Assembly: GCA_026182355.1 (NCBI GenBank)
Contig: JAPFBL010000104.1
Location: 2,535,501-2,599,500 of the forward strand
From: Hermatobates lingyangjiaoensis
Lineage: Eukaryota; Arthropoda; Insecta; Hemiptera; Hermatobatidae
Reading direction: 5' to 3'
Length of the DNA: 64,000 nucleotides
Below, in pieces: positions 26,601 to 39,800 of this stretch. The notes under the pieces were generated by a model. That model saw only the letters and a program-made list of their open reading frames with translations. It was not told where the DNA came from and did no database searches. The translations under genes and the position numbers were made by a program. Within the stretch, counting starts at the first letter, position 1. Every line of letters begins with the position of its first letter.

Positions 26601-29600
26601 AAAACTTCTGAATTATTAATGAATAAAACTATTATGATTAAATGAAAATGAAGTTATATATTACACATTTGATGAGACATAGAAATAAAAATTGTGAAGT
26701 AGTCTACTGACTGGTTCTTGAAGATAACGGGGGGCTGGAGTTCTTGATGTGGAAGTCTAAGATCAGTCAGGTTAGCCAACCAGAGTTTCACAGTGGGATT
26801 CGGAGAGCCAGGCTGTAACAAGATCAATTGAGTTTTAATCATATAAGATGAGAACTGATTAAAAACTTCGTAAATATAGGCATTATGGCTGTAGATTATC
26901 AACACCAATATGGTCGAAGTTACGGTATTCCCATCCTTATTGTAAATTGAGAACTACTAATTACTACATTTTGAAGATCTAACTAAAATTATAATTTTCT
27001 GGTAAAACTTTCTAAGTACTTATATATTAGAAAAGAAAACCTCAAAAGGAAAAATTAAATACATAAATATAGCATAAATCAATACATGTATTATTTATTA
27101 TATATTTTTCTGTCTAAATATGTATAATCTTCTATATATTTGCCTATTTTCCATACATCTTTGTTTATCTTTACAATTCTAGATGAAATTACACATGTTA
27201 ATTTAGTTTAATTGATTCTAGGGGGCATGTATGTGTCATTTTAGGTTGCTGTCCGTTTACGTTGGAATCACCTCTCAGGCAATGTATACTTTTTGAAAAA
27301 TACAATTATAAAACTATTCCAATTGAATAAATAACACATATCTTTATTATCTCTAAGAAAAGTACTAAAATATGACTTACTACAGTCAATATCTCAATTG
27401 TATATTTATCTAGAAGGCTAAGACATGAAGAAAGAAAGAGAGAGAGTGAGAGTGATTCTTCCATAACGTGGCTCACGAGACATAATTGACTGCTGGGAGA
27501 TATCTCTCTCTCTCTCGCTCTCTCTATCTATCTATCTATGCATCTCCCTCTCTATCCCTGTCAACTTATTCCTTGAGTTACTGATCTATTATTTTATATC
27601 GCTGCTCTGAAAGTTATCATCGGGTATAACTGCTTTTGAGTGCATTTTTGGAACACCACCTATAGTTAGATTTTCGTATAGCTACAAAGAGAAGTGAAAG
27701 TAAATGAGAAAACAATTCGCCGATTAAATCTATAAAATCATATTTACTAAGTGCTAGATATCAGTTTTATTAACTGTTTGTTACTCTCAATAAACATAAG
27801 TATATGCATATGTAGCCAAGCCATTTCATTCTCATTTCTTCATATTGTGGTTCTTTGGTACACTCATCCAAGATGTCGTTCAGAAATAAAACTTTGTTCT
27901 TCACATATCATTTTTAGATCCGTAAGTTAACAATATTTGTTAGTAAGTTGAGAATAAATATATTAAGTTAATTAATAAATAATTTTGAGTTAATAATAAA
28001 TGAGTAAATTTTAAACACGAAAAAACCTTCAAGGTTTACAAGTTTGTAAACTTTCTTCACCACAGATCATATTAGTTTCGTAAGTTCGTAAACTGTATTA
28101 AGTAAGTCAGTAATTATTTCAAGTTTTTTTCTCAATTATTTTATATATAGTTTAGTTTACCCTTAGTTTATGAATATTTAGTAAATAAATGTTTACAAGA
28201 TAACTTTCTTTTTTTTACTTTTCTTTAAGTTTACTCAATAAATTGCAAACTCACCTCTTAATGCCATGTATACTTTAAGCCTTTTAAAACTGTTCCCAGA
28301 ACCTTATAAAACTTGCTTTTATAAACCCTTCCTGCGCACATTAAGATCAATCCTTATTTATTTTTCTTGGAATAAGCGTTTATTAACAGACTTTAAAACA
28401 CATCATATAATACTTTTAATACAACTTTTTGTTCCAAATACATTTGTCCTTATAGTTCGTTTTTATTCATTTTTCTTTTATAAGGTTATTTTCTTTACCT
28501 ATCTGTATTTATTTATTGTTAATAATTATTTTTTATTCTTTTCGCCCCTCCCTCCGTAAGTTGACTATCCTGATTTAATGTCTTTTGAATGATATCACTT
28601 CAGTCGTCACTTGTCTCAGGAGAGTCTAAGACTTCTTTCTCTCTCTACCTGATGAAGACCCAGTCGAAATATAGTAGTTAGTTTCTGTGATTTGTATTAG
28701 GTGTGCTCTTTTGTGAATCTTTTGTGATTTTTTGGTCTCTTCTCTGTGGTTTTTTTGAATTTAGTTTATATAAATAATCATGGTTCACAGAAATAACACA
28801 CATGACAATCACAGAAAAACACTACTATATCTTGGAACCTCGTTATTAGGTAGAAAGATGTGAGTTGCTCCAAACGCAATCGAGGTCTCTCTCTCCCTCT
28901 GTCTATATTTTTCTGGTTTTTTATTCAAAATCGAAACGTTGGCAATGAGAGTTTAATTTGAACCTGAAGAACTGACCGAGCCCTGATAAACTTTAATTTT
29001 GTTTCTATTCCACGGTCGATACTTTTATCAATATTTATATATATCTGTAATCAAACCACAATACGAAATGGGAAAAATCTTAGTCCTGTTTCCCCATTTT
29101 ATATTGTGGTTTATCATTGATTGTTATTTCACGTATTTATGTGAAATATTTTTATAATATGTATATATAATCTTCAAATATGGTGAACAGTTCAAAAGTA
29201 ACTAATTGAATGAAATGATTCCACAAACTATATAAAAAACTTTTACAAAAAGATCATACATAAAAGAAATCACGGAAACTCACTACTATATTTCGGATGT
29301 CTCGTCATCAGGAAGACAGATGTGAGTCGCACAGAAGTCAGGTATCGACTGGTAACAATGTAAGTCATTACCTGTCTTCAGAGCGACTCCATCTATATTC
29401 CTGATGACGAGGCAATCGAAATGTTATAAAATATTTGTTCGTACTTTTAGGTAAATTTTGTGGAATATGGTAATAAGGAAATGTAAGTTTCTGTAGAGAT
29501 TAAGGCAGTTGCGGAAGATTTAGACTCGGTTTAACGGCTTGCACAAGATGATTTGGATATATAATGCAGTGATCATTAACATCTCAAATAATTTTAAGTA

Positions 29601-30854
29601 TCTATATTTCTTGTTTATAAACGTCTCAGGCTGTAAGCAGAGGACATTTATTCCTCATAATATGTATACATGTCTTGACTGTAGGAGGTTCTCTGAACGA
29701 TAATGAACACCTATGAGTCATAGTCAAAGGAATTACTCGTACCAAATTAAATGACAGGTTCTTCATTGCGGGACTCCTGCTTTGAGAATTGAGTGCTAAT
29801 TGCTAATGATGCACATTTTTTTCCTACTTTATATTAACTACATTGATGCTGTTTGAATACAACTCCAGAATTTAAAATAAAACTCATTGAAGACATAAAC
29901 TGAACGAAGAGCAAACACAGGTAATAATGAATATAGTAACTGTTCGTTTGACTCCAAGATGTCAAGTTAGCATTCTACATCAACTTTACATAACAAATTT
30001 TGTAATGTGTCATTCCTTTAACTATGACTCAATAAATGTTCATTCTCGTTCAGAGGATTTCTACAATCAAAATATGTATACACTAGCAGAACTACCCGGC
30101 GTTGCCTGGGACAAAATAAGAAAATAATGAAATTATGGCTAAGTATTGAATGAAGCAAAGAATCTAAACTTCTAAGTATATATTTCTATCAGAAATTCTA
30201 TAACAGTACAACATATTTTCTAACAAAACAAAACTTCATAACATGTTAATAAATTAAGTTTCTTATAAACAGAGACACATTCCATTATTGAGGTTTAATC
30301 CCAACTAAAATTCTGATACAAAAAACATTTAATTTTTGTCAGGTTTAGGTTTGAGCTTTAAGAAGGAAGAATTTAAGTTAATATTTATTCTATCAAATCA
30401 TAATAAACATATCAGAGTACTTCATGAAAAACAACATTTTTTTGTCTTATCTTCTGGTGCAAGGATGTATAAATTTTTGGAACTGCCAACTCTTGAACAT
30501 CCTACATATAACTGTCCATGAGACAAACATGGTTCAAGCAGATGCAAGCCAGCAACTGAAAGAGTTTGTCCTTGCGATTTGTTAATGGACATTGCGAAAC
30601 TTAGTTTGACGGGAAATTGTAGACGCTTGAAATTGAACGGAACATCTGTTGGAATGACTGGAATTCTTGGGATAAAGACATCCTGCCCTTTACCACGTCT
30701 CTGTATCAGTGCGCTTGGTTTCCTTTTCTTATCTCTCCTGAAGACGGTTCAACCGAAAATTAGAGACTGTAAGTGTGTGTTTTTAATTTCTCTACGTTTC
30801 TTTATGTACATTGAACTGTATTTGTCCATTTCGGATCGTATTTTCATCAAAAAA

Positions 30855-30888
<34 letters not shown>

Positions 30889-33800
30889 CACAACTTTATT
30901 TTACAAAATTAATACTGTTACTTTTGTAAATTGAAATGTCCTTTATATACCTTTCCAAATTTAGTCTAAACCTTGTTCTTATTTTATTTTTATTTTTCAA
31001 AGAATTGCACCATTTTCATCTGGTATTTCACCATAATTAGAAGTTATTGCACCATAACTTGGGGGATTGCCTCTGGTACCCCCTTAGTTTTGTTCATTTA
31101 CCCCCAAAGACCTCCCATGCCAAGTTTCAGCCCAATTGGTCCAGTAGTTTTGATTTCTATAGAGAACAAACAGATATATAAACAAGACACTACGAAAATA
31201 TATATTAGATATTATGAGAAATAAATGTCCCCTTCATACAGTCTGAACACGTTTATAAACAAGAAATATAGATATTTAAAATTATTTGAGATTTTAATTC
31301 ACTGATCACTGCGTTATTTATTCAAATTTGCTTGTGGAAGCTGTTAAACTGAGTTCAAATCTTTCACAACAGTCCTAACCCAGAAATTTACGTACTGTAA
31401 TGTAAGTTTACATCCTTACAACCTTCATTACAACCTTCGGTTTTGTAATAGCATAAAGACATCAAGTCTACCATTATATAAAAATTATTGAATTTTGAAA
31501 ATATAAACAACTTTAACTCACAAAAAATATGAAATTACGACTTAAAGTATATTCTTTGTTCAATGAAAATTATAAATAATAGACTCCACTAAACTATACT
31601 TAAGTTTTCAAAAGTTTTGATTCAAATGCAGGTTTTTTTTGTGTCTACATGATGAAAAGAATACTGTTCTACTCTTAATTACTTTTTTATTCCATAAAAA
31701 AATGGTATGATCGTGAATTCTTTGTAACTGTTAAGAAATATAATCTATGACAGAAATAATATTGCAATACTATTACTGGCACTGCAGAATTTGTTAGTAA
31801 TAATGTAAGAAAGTTAAATAAAATGAACCTTGATTTGCCCTAATAAATCAAGTAGTATGGAACCTTGATATATGGTGTGGATTATATTGAAGACAAATAT
31901 TTGATAAACATTAGTCAAGCAAAGGATATAATTTTAGAAAGGCTATAATGATACAGTATAAGAATATAAAGGGTATAATGATGTAATTAATAATTTATGA
32001 TAAAGTTATATTAAAGGTCAGCTTGCTCCAGTTGTCAAGAATACGTTATGATCGTTTGGATTAAAAAAAGAACAGAGAGTAGCAGCAAACCTGGGGGGTT
32101 GGTATAATTGTCGTGGAGTGGGTGTTTGATAGATGCAAATACATCCGTTAAATTGTTGAATGCTGCCGTTATAGGGCAAGTTCTGACTGTTTTTTTGAAA
32201 AGATTTTTTTTTTGTAAAAGGAGAATGAGGCTTATTGATCGACTGCTTCAAAATGGTCCAATTACTGCCCACATCATTCGCCTGATTCCAACCTATTAGA
32301 GTTTTTTTTTTCTCGGGAGGATAATGATGAACAATGACTACTGTTCAGAAGTAAAGTAAAAAGAAACCTCTTGTTCGTTACAAAACTGGAGACATGAACA
32401 TTATAATCAAACGAGTAATAATGTACATTTGGTTAAACTATACCGTGAATTGTTCTTGCGGAAGTAAATTTGAATATTTAGAAGATTCTTTATCCGCTAT
32501 TATAAAAATAATATGATTAAAAAAAAATTCCAAAATGAGGAATAACCCGTCAAAAATGACGGAGTTTTTACTTTCCTGTGCAAGGTTATAGACATTAAAC
32601 ACCGGCTAGGGAATTAATTAAATCATACCAGTTTGCTTGTAGTAAAGAGAAGGAAAGATAGATACAAGGAGATAAAGAGAAAGGAGAGACAGAGGGGTGT
32701 AGAGGGAGAAAGCGAGATAAAGAGAGATAAAAAGAAAGAAAATAAGGGGAAGGGAGGAAAAACAGGTGAGAAAGAGGGATAGATAGATAGATGGAGGCTT
32801 TTATGGTAAAATTTGGATTAATAGATAAAAGTTTGTCCTTTTTGACAGATTATTTGTTTTAATATTTGCAGAGGATTGTCATGATATTTCTAGTCTTATA
32901 TATTTTGAGCTGCAATCAAATATTAAAATAGAGGAAAATGACTAAAAAATAAAAGCACTGGGAAAATAAATCTGATGCATTCGTCAGGTGAATGGATAAG
33001 TTTTTGATGAAGATTTACAAGAAGACAGTAGTATGAGTTTACTTGCAAATCAAGAGTCATGTTTAAGTGCAATTATTTAGGTTGAGTCGCAACCAAAAAT
33101 GAATGGAAAGTAAATACCGTGGGGTAACGAAGAGTGCTGACTGAAGGAAAGGCTTGAACAGGAGGAGAGGCTGCCGCCCGAGGCCGGTGATTGACACTTG
33201 TCTCGAACCAGGGAAAGGTGAAGAGAGCCACTTGGCTGTCGTTGTAGGAGGCGAAGAGCAAGCTGGAGCCGTCTTCGCTACACCACCAACTTCGCTCTCC
33301 CTCCACGATCGCCTCTGAAGCATAATACTTGTGTAGAATACCACGTCTTAACCTAGAACTACAAGATGATTCAAGAAGACTGAAATCAAAATTAGCATTC
33401 TCATTGGGCTAACTCAGAGTTTATTCATTGAGGCAATAACTCTGAAGCTTTACCAAATCGTTGCTTTCAATTGCTTTACCTGTTTTATCTTATCAACAAT
33501 ATGTAAATACTACTAAATAATAACTGGATGAAATACTGAGAGTAAACTCCAATTTCGCCTCAAGAAGTGTGTGCCACAAATTGGTGATCCTTGTTTCGTC
33601 TCTTCAACCTCAAGAAATATACTTATATGAATTCAATGAATGTGATTTAAAATTAGAAAAAAATAATCACTTTTGATATATAATTTCATAAAACTAACAT
33701 GTGTTTACATACACCTCTTCAAAATAATTAAAAGGGGGTTACAAAATTCCAAAACCAAATTCTAAAAAGGCCGAGTGTGAAGAAAAACATTTGAAAAATC

Positions 33801-36800
33801 GTAGTCTATTATTGTGGTAAAACGTTTTGTTCTACCTAATCCAAGGGTCTCCAAAGGGGTTGATGAGAGGATTAAGGGGTAGGTGGGTGAAACAGATGTC
33901 GAGAGGGAGTCGATAAGTTCATAGTTGGCTAAGAGGAGTCAATAAATACAAGTGTTCATAATTGAGTTTGTAAAAGCATAAATACACAAAAGGGTTGATA
34001 AGCAAACACTTTCTTATGGATATTGATAAGTAGTACACATAAACAGACTGCAAGAATCTATTTAACACGCGCTGTACAGTTAGAAACTCTCTTTGATAGT
34101 GTTGCCACTTGAGGTACATTCATCTAAAATCGGAATTTTTTGGATATAGATATTAATTAAATTAGAATGTATATGCTTTGAAAGCATTTAATAACTTAAA
34201 ATGTATATTAGATGATGAATTGAGTAGCATTTAATAAAGCTTTACCTAAGTCTAATGGTGTAGATAAACTGAAGAAAATAAGGGTTATTACCAAAATGTA
34301 ACTCTATATGACTCATTACATGTCCAACGCTCACACCCCATGCAATCAACTTGACCCATAAGAGCTTCATTCAAAATAGGTATTATCAGTTTTGTTGATT
34401 TAATGGGTTCAAGTACACAAGTTAAGAAATAAATGCTTCTATTCCACCTATGTATATCCAGCATCTATTCCACCTATGTATATCCAGCATCTATTCCACC
34501 AGATGCTGAAGGCAAGAACTTCGAGCATTGTAATGTCTTCGTGGATCTAAATAAATCATAAAACCTTTTTCTTCAGTCTTTGTCACCATTTATGAGTTCT
34601 AGGTAGCACTAATTTGCGCTTAGTCACGCTAATCCCACTGTAAATAGCAGTGGACAGGAGATGAGCACTGACTTCCATCATTGCCCCAGTATCATGTCTC
34701 TAGATCGTAGTGTATAATGGAAAGCAAGCACTTACCACATGTCACGAATTCATGATTCAGATAGAATTGTAAATGATTAAAGTCTTAACTCACTCTTTGT
34801 CGCAGCTTCCTGGTTTGTAGAATATTCAATCTCTAATAGTCTAAATGGTGCATTTTCGACACCATTCTTCAAAATAGCAGTGCTGAGTTGTAAAGAAATC
34901 GCTTTGCATATTAGCACAGCTTTATGACTAGATAAAAGCTCCAATAATGAAGGCTTAAATTCACAAATCGGCATAACTTTATCCCCCAAAGTGACAGTGT
35001 GAATCGAAATATTCACTCTTTGTTTCATATTTGCTCCGCTAAATCGTAGTTTAGGCAATAATGGAAGTAAGATGCTATTTTTGTAGAGAATTTCTACATT
35101 TGTCAAACATATTCTGACCAGCTCGCAATGTTAATTTATACTGCAGTTGTGTTCAATTAGATACATACTTAGTAGTAGTAGTAAGCAACCTTTTAGGTTG
35201 CAGTGGCAGTCCAACAATATAGTGGGAATACACATAGGCCGAACATTGGGCCCTTTGTGATACCACACAATGAAGATTTATTCTTCATTGGGAATCCTAA
35301 ATTTTGCATAAATTAGGTTAAAGTTAAAGTAGGGATCTTTAACGAGTACCTGACATCGTACAGGCTCGGGACCGACGGCTTAACATCCTCTCCGAGGGAT
35401 GGCGTTCTCAGATTTATTCACCTCCCACGTGAATAAACCTAGAGTCCCGTGGGTAACGAACCCCGGCTATTTCCAGTTTAACACCTTTTCGAATTAATTT
35501 TTCCAATTTTCTGACCTCTGACTGCTTTTTACGGTTGAAAGATCTTAGTCTTGTTTTCTCATTGCATATTGTGGTTTGATCATTTTTATACATATATATA
35601 TATATATATAATATAATATAATAATAATATAATAATCTGCATTAACGACTTTTAAGCTGGTCTGCTCCAATTTATGAACATGGATCCAAAGTACACCGCA
35701 GACTCTGCATTAACGACTTTTAAGCTGGTCTGCTCCAATTTATGAATATGGATCCAAAGTTCTATACCGTCTATACTATACTGTCTAAACCACAGTAAGA
35801 AATCAGAAAAATGACTTCATCTTTCAAAGAAAACAAGTAATCTTCATCAGATTCTAACTGACACTGACGGAGACCACTTTCTTTAGTTGAAAGGTGTCAG
35901 TCATTTTTCTGATTTCCTAATGTCATGTAGATGTTGATTTTTATTGTACGTGTTTATTGTGAAATCTTATATATATATATCAATGGACGCAAGGTCAAGA
36001 ATTATAAAATGTTGCAAATATAATTATGGTGGACAAAAAGCGAGAGAACATAAAATGTTATGAAATTATGAAAATAGAAAAAATATCAATTACATTAGAG
36101 CTTTAGTGGTACCCTTATTAATATTGGACCGTTTTATTAAAATTCCATTCCAAAATTATTCATTTTAAATCCCTAAAGTAATACCTCTTTGTTTAATGAA
36201 AAAAAGTTATTAAATTCTGAGAGCAATTTACAAGGAAAATGTTCTGTATAAAAAAATCTGGGTGAGACACCCCTGCAATTTCATTTACTTTATCATAAGT
36301 GTACAAAAAATGAATAAACTTTTGTTTATTCCCTTAAGATAATAATATGAAATAATAATAATCCTAACGAACTGGAATCAGTTATTATGTGGTATTTACT
36401 CATTGCAGGGTAAAAAGCTAATGAAGCTTCTCAGTCGTATATCATTCAGTTGTACCACACACTCACCCTTAATGAATGCCTGAAGAAGAACACTACGTGT
36501 TCAAAACGCGTTTTTATATCATTAAATTTTTACATGTGGAGACTGCTTTATTAGCTTTTTACCCTACAATAATAATAATAATAACAATAATAATAATCTA
36601 AAAAATTGTTAATTAGAATAACTACAGATTTCTACCAAATGGTGAATCCACCGAACGTTTAAGAAAAATTGCTATATATGAAGGTGTAATATCGGTGCCA
36701 ATTACTCGTTTCAGAGTTAACAGAAAATTAAATATAAAATTTTTCAATAAGTCCTATGGTTTTTTATATATCTTTCGCACATACACACACACACACACAT

Positions 36801-39800
36801 GTTGATCTCGAAACGTCTATTTCGACAATAAATGTCTTTATATATATGATAATTACTTAAAATAATTTTAAAAAACTAACGAACACGTATCTTTTGACTG
36901 AGTCCAGATATAACATTATTGTATTACTTTTAAATGTGAGTTTTATTAACTTTGAAATTGTAATTAAAACTGAAATTCCAAAATAATATTAAACAATAGA
37001 ATAATGCCCCCGTTTTTTTTACAAATACCTGTGGAAAGCTGGATAATTATAAATTATTAAAAAAAATATATTCATCTCTTTCATGGCTCTTCTACGTTAA
37101 AAAGAGCTATTATATCATTTGGATCTCATTTTTTAAACTTAGTAATATATATATATACGATCAAACCACAATATGAAAATGGGAAAACAAGAGTAAGATC
37201 TTTCAACTGTAAGAAGCGGTCATCGTCAGAGTACAGTACTGTACAGCTAGGTTTTTGACTCTGACGAAGACCGCTTGTTACGGTTGAAAGATCTTAGTCT
37301 TGTTTTCCCGTTTTCATATTGTGGTTTGATCATTGATTGTTATTTCACGTGTTTATGTCAAATCTTTATATATATAAAGGGTACAAATCCTCAAACAAAT
37401 CCCCGAGTCTAATTCCCATGTCAGCCTTAGAGCTTCCGAAGAGGCATTCATATGCCTCCTTGGGGCTCGTTCTCCTCCTGGTCTCAACCTGTACCGTTAA
37501 TTATTTTTTATTTTATTATTATTATTTATTATTATTTCGTATTTTATATATTTTTTATCTTGTTTTCTAAATAAATATTGGAGGGATTTCTATTTTTCCT
37601 CTCCTCCGCTGGGGGGCAGCATTGCGGTGGTTCCACGAGTTACTCTGGAGGCCAGTAGCAGTTTGCTTCTCAACGCGAGTACTTCGCACTTCTTCCCGAT
37701 GACGACGGATGTCGAAATATCGAAGTGAGTTCTGTAGTGTTATTCTGTGTTCTTTTCTATGTATTAAAGTGTATTATATATTATATATTATTATTATATA
37801 TATATAACAAATTCAATAATATATCAACCGTTGGATAGAATAGGAGTATAATGTAATCGGGATTCAGTCAATTTTCCAGGATCAAAGTCAAACTCTCAAT
37901 GCCGACGTTTCGGTTTTATTTAAAACCTTTTTCATAGGCAGAAGTCAGAATTTTTGAATTAGAAAAATGATGAAATTTACATTATGTAAATTTCATCATT
38001 TTTCTAATTCAAAAATTCTAAGATTTTTCTAATTCAAAAATTCTGACTTCTGCCTATGAAAAAGGTTTTAAATAAAACCGAAACGTCGGCATTGAGAGTT
38101 TGACTTTGATCCTGGAAAATTGACCGAATCCCGATTACATTATACTCCTATATATATATATATAAAGAATAAGTGATCAAACCACAAATGAAATGGGAAA
38201 ACAAGACTAAGATCTTTCAACCGTAACAAGAGGTCTTCGTCAGAGTCAAAAACCCAACTTTTTTTATATATATATAAAGATTTCACATAAACATGTGAAA
38301 TAACAATCAATGATCAAACCACAATATGAAATGGGAAAACAAGAGTAAGATATTTCAACCATAACAAGCGGTCTTCATCAGAGTCAAAATCCCAACTGAA
38401 ACACCAGATGTTTTCTGCATCTAGTGTTTTAGTTGATTTTTTGATTGTGACGAAGACCGCTTGTTACGGTTGAAAGATCTTAGTCTTGTTTTCCCATTTC
38501 ATATTGTAGTTTCGTCATATATATATATATATATATAAAATATTCGTGTATTTATACGAATACATGAAGAAACAGACCTTCCATTTTTGCAAGTTTTGTT
38601 AAAATTAATGCCACTTTTGAGCTTTACACATTTTCTACTCATTTTTCCACCCTTCTAACATAGGTTCTCCACATGTTTGGAACAAGATACATAAGTTCAC
38701 CAGAATTTTTGTTAGTATACACCTACATTTTTCAGTCTCCATCGACCATTTTCCAGGATTCGTTAATTAAGATATAAAACTACAAACATAACGATTTCTA
38801 AAAATTTAACAATATCAAAAAATTAAAATGAAAACAAATAATCACCGAGTAAAGTTTATGCAATTTATCTTAAGGGAGGTTACCAAAACGTAGAAATTAT
38901 GGTCAGGTTTCACGCAGGTCCTTGTTAACTTCCATCTTCCATTTTTATCACTGTCTCTTTGCACTTCCCTCCCTGGTTTATATTCGTTCTACCTTCGTAT
39001 AATCTTAGAATTTTTGCAAATCCTCCATGCTGACTATTGATAATAGGTTGTTTCTTCAAAATATAAATTGCATCCATGATTTGTAATCGAAATTCACAGA
39101 ACACAGCTATTCCCATAGTTTTATCAACACCTATATTGTACCTGCTGTGATGGTTCATCATCATGTTCTAGAAGAGACCACAAAGATTTTACCTTTCTCA
39201 TTACTGGGTGCCCATAAGTTCGGCATAGTTATAAAGATCTTCCTTTTAATTTTAGCTTCTTCCTCAGTCTATTCTACCGCTAGTATCCCTCTTTATGTTT
39301 CTTATGGTAAGCAGCTCACTCGTGGGTATTTTCAGGCATCATTCTCCTTTGTATGCATTTGCTGCTGAAAAAATGGTACAGTGCGAGCATGGCGTGGTCA
39401 AATCTGTTCATTATTGACACAAATCTCTTCTTCACTTCTTCCAAAGAGGAATAATACCTACCCTAGTCCTCCTTCTATCTTCTGAGTTTCCTACAATAAA
39501 GTAGTTCAGAAGCTTTTATGTAACATTTTTAATATACATCATACAAGCATACTATGAGATAATTCAGTGTTGGTTGCTTATTTTTAGACTTTTCAATTCA
39601 ATATTGAGTATCCTAAATGTATGTTTAGGGTGTATATTTATCGAAGATGGAGCTATATTATTATTACCTTGGTAAAGCCAGTCCGGGACACCGTTGTAGA
39701 GGAGAGTAGGAATGCCAGTGTGTGTGACTCGCTTATCGCTGGCGTCCTTGGTAGGAGACTCACGCACATAGATGTCGTTGTCACTGACCATGATGAGCCT

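Larger units (their letters stand above)
20203..26711 (-). other. intron between DPP-like exons d and e (6.5 kb)
   Basis: Contains a family C hammerhead-like copy at 22080-22180 and the Penelope-like remnant at 25019-25690. A 142-residue minus frame at 22293-22721 is the longest open frame but shows no family I can name. The rest is AT-rich without structure I can support. Confidence 0.75.
26813..33117 (-). other. intron between DPP-like exons c and d (6.3 kb)
   Basis: Contains CT-rich simple sequence (27495-27550), family C and D hammerhead-like fragments (28560-29430), the Helitron remnant (30083-30705) with a nested family A insertion and (TA)n, and a purine-rich stretch (32641-32792). 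Confidence 0.75.
33315..39667 (-). other. intron between DPP-like exons b and c (6.4 kb)
   Basis: Contains short tandem repeats (34439-34500, 35636-35761), a possible transposon end (35171-35480), and family B, D and E foldback elements (36380-38540). A 109-residue minus frame (34777-35106) and frames near 39.0-39.3 kb are open but unrecognised. Confidence 0.75.

Noticed and set aside
34777..35106. 109-residue minus-strand open frame inside an intron
   Set aside because: No recognised motif, no splice partner and no similarity to the DPP-like protein; it stays possible as an unknown transposon relic but cannot be supported.
36782..36800. (CA)n tract as a possible telomere-like or regulatory signal
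   Set aside because: It is a short ordinary microsatellite within an intron.
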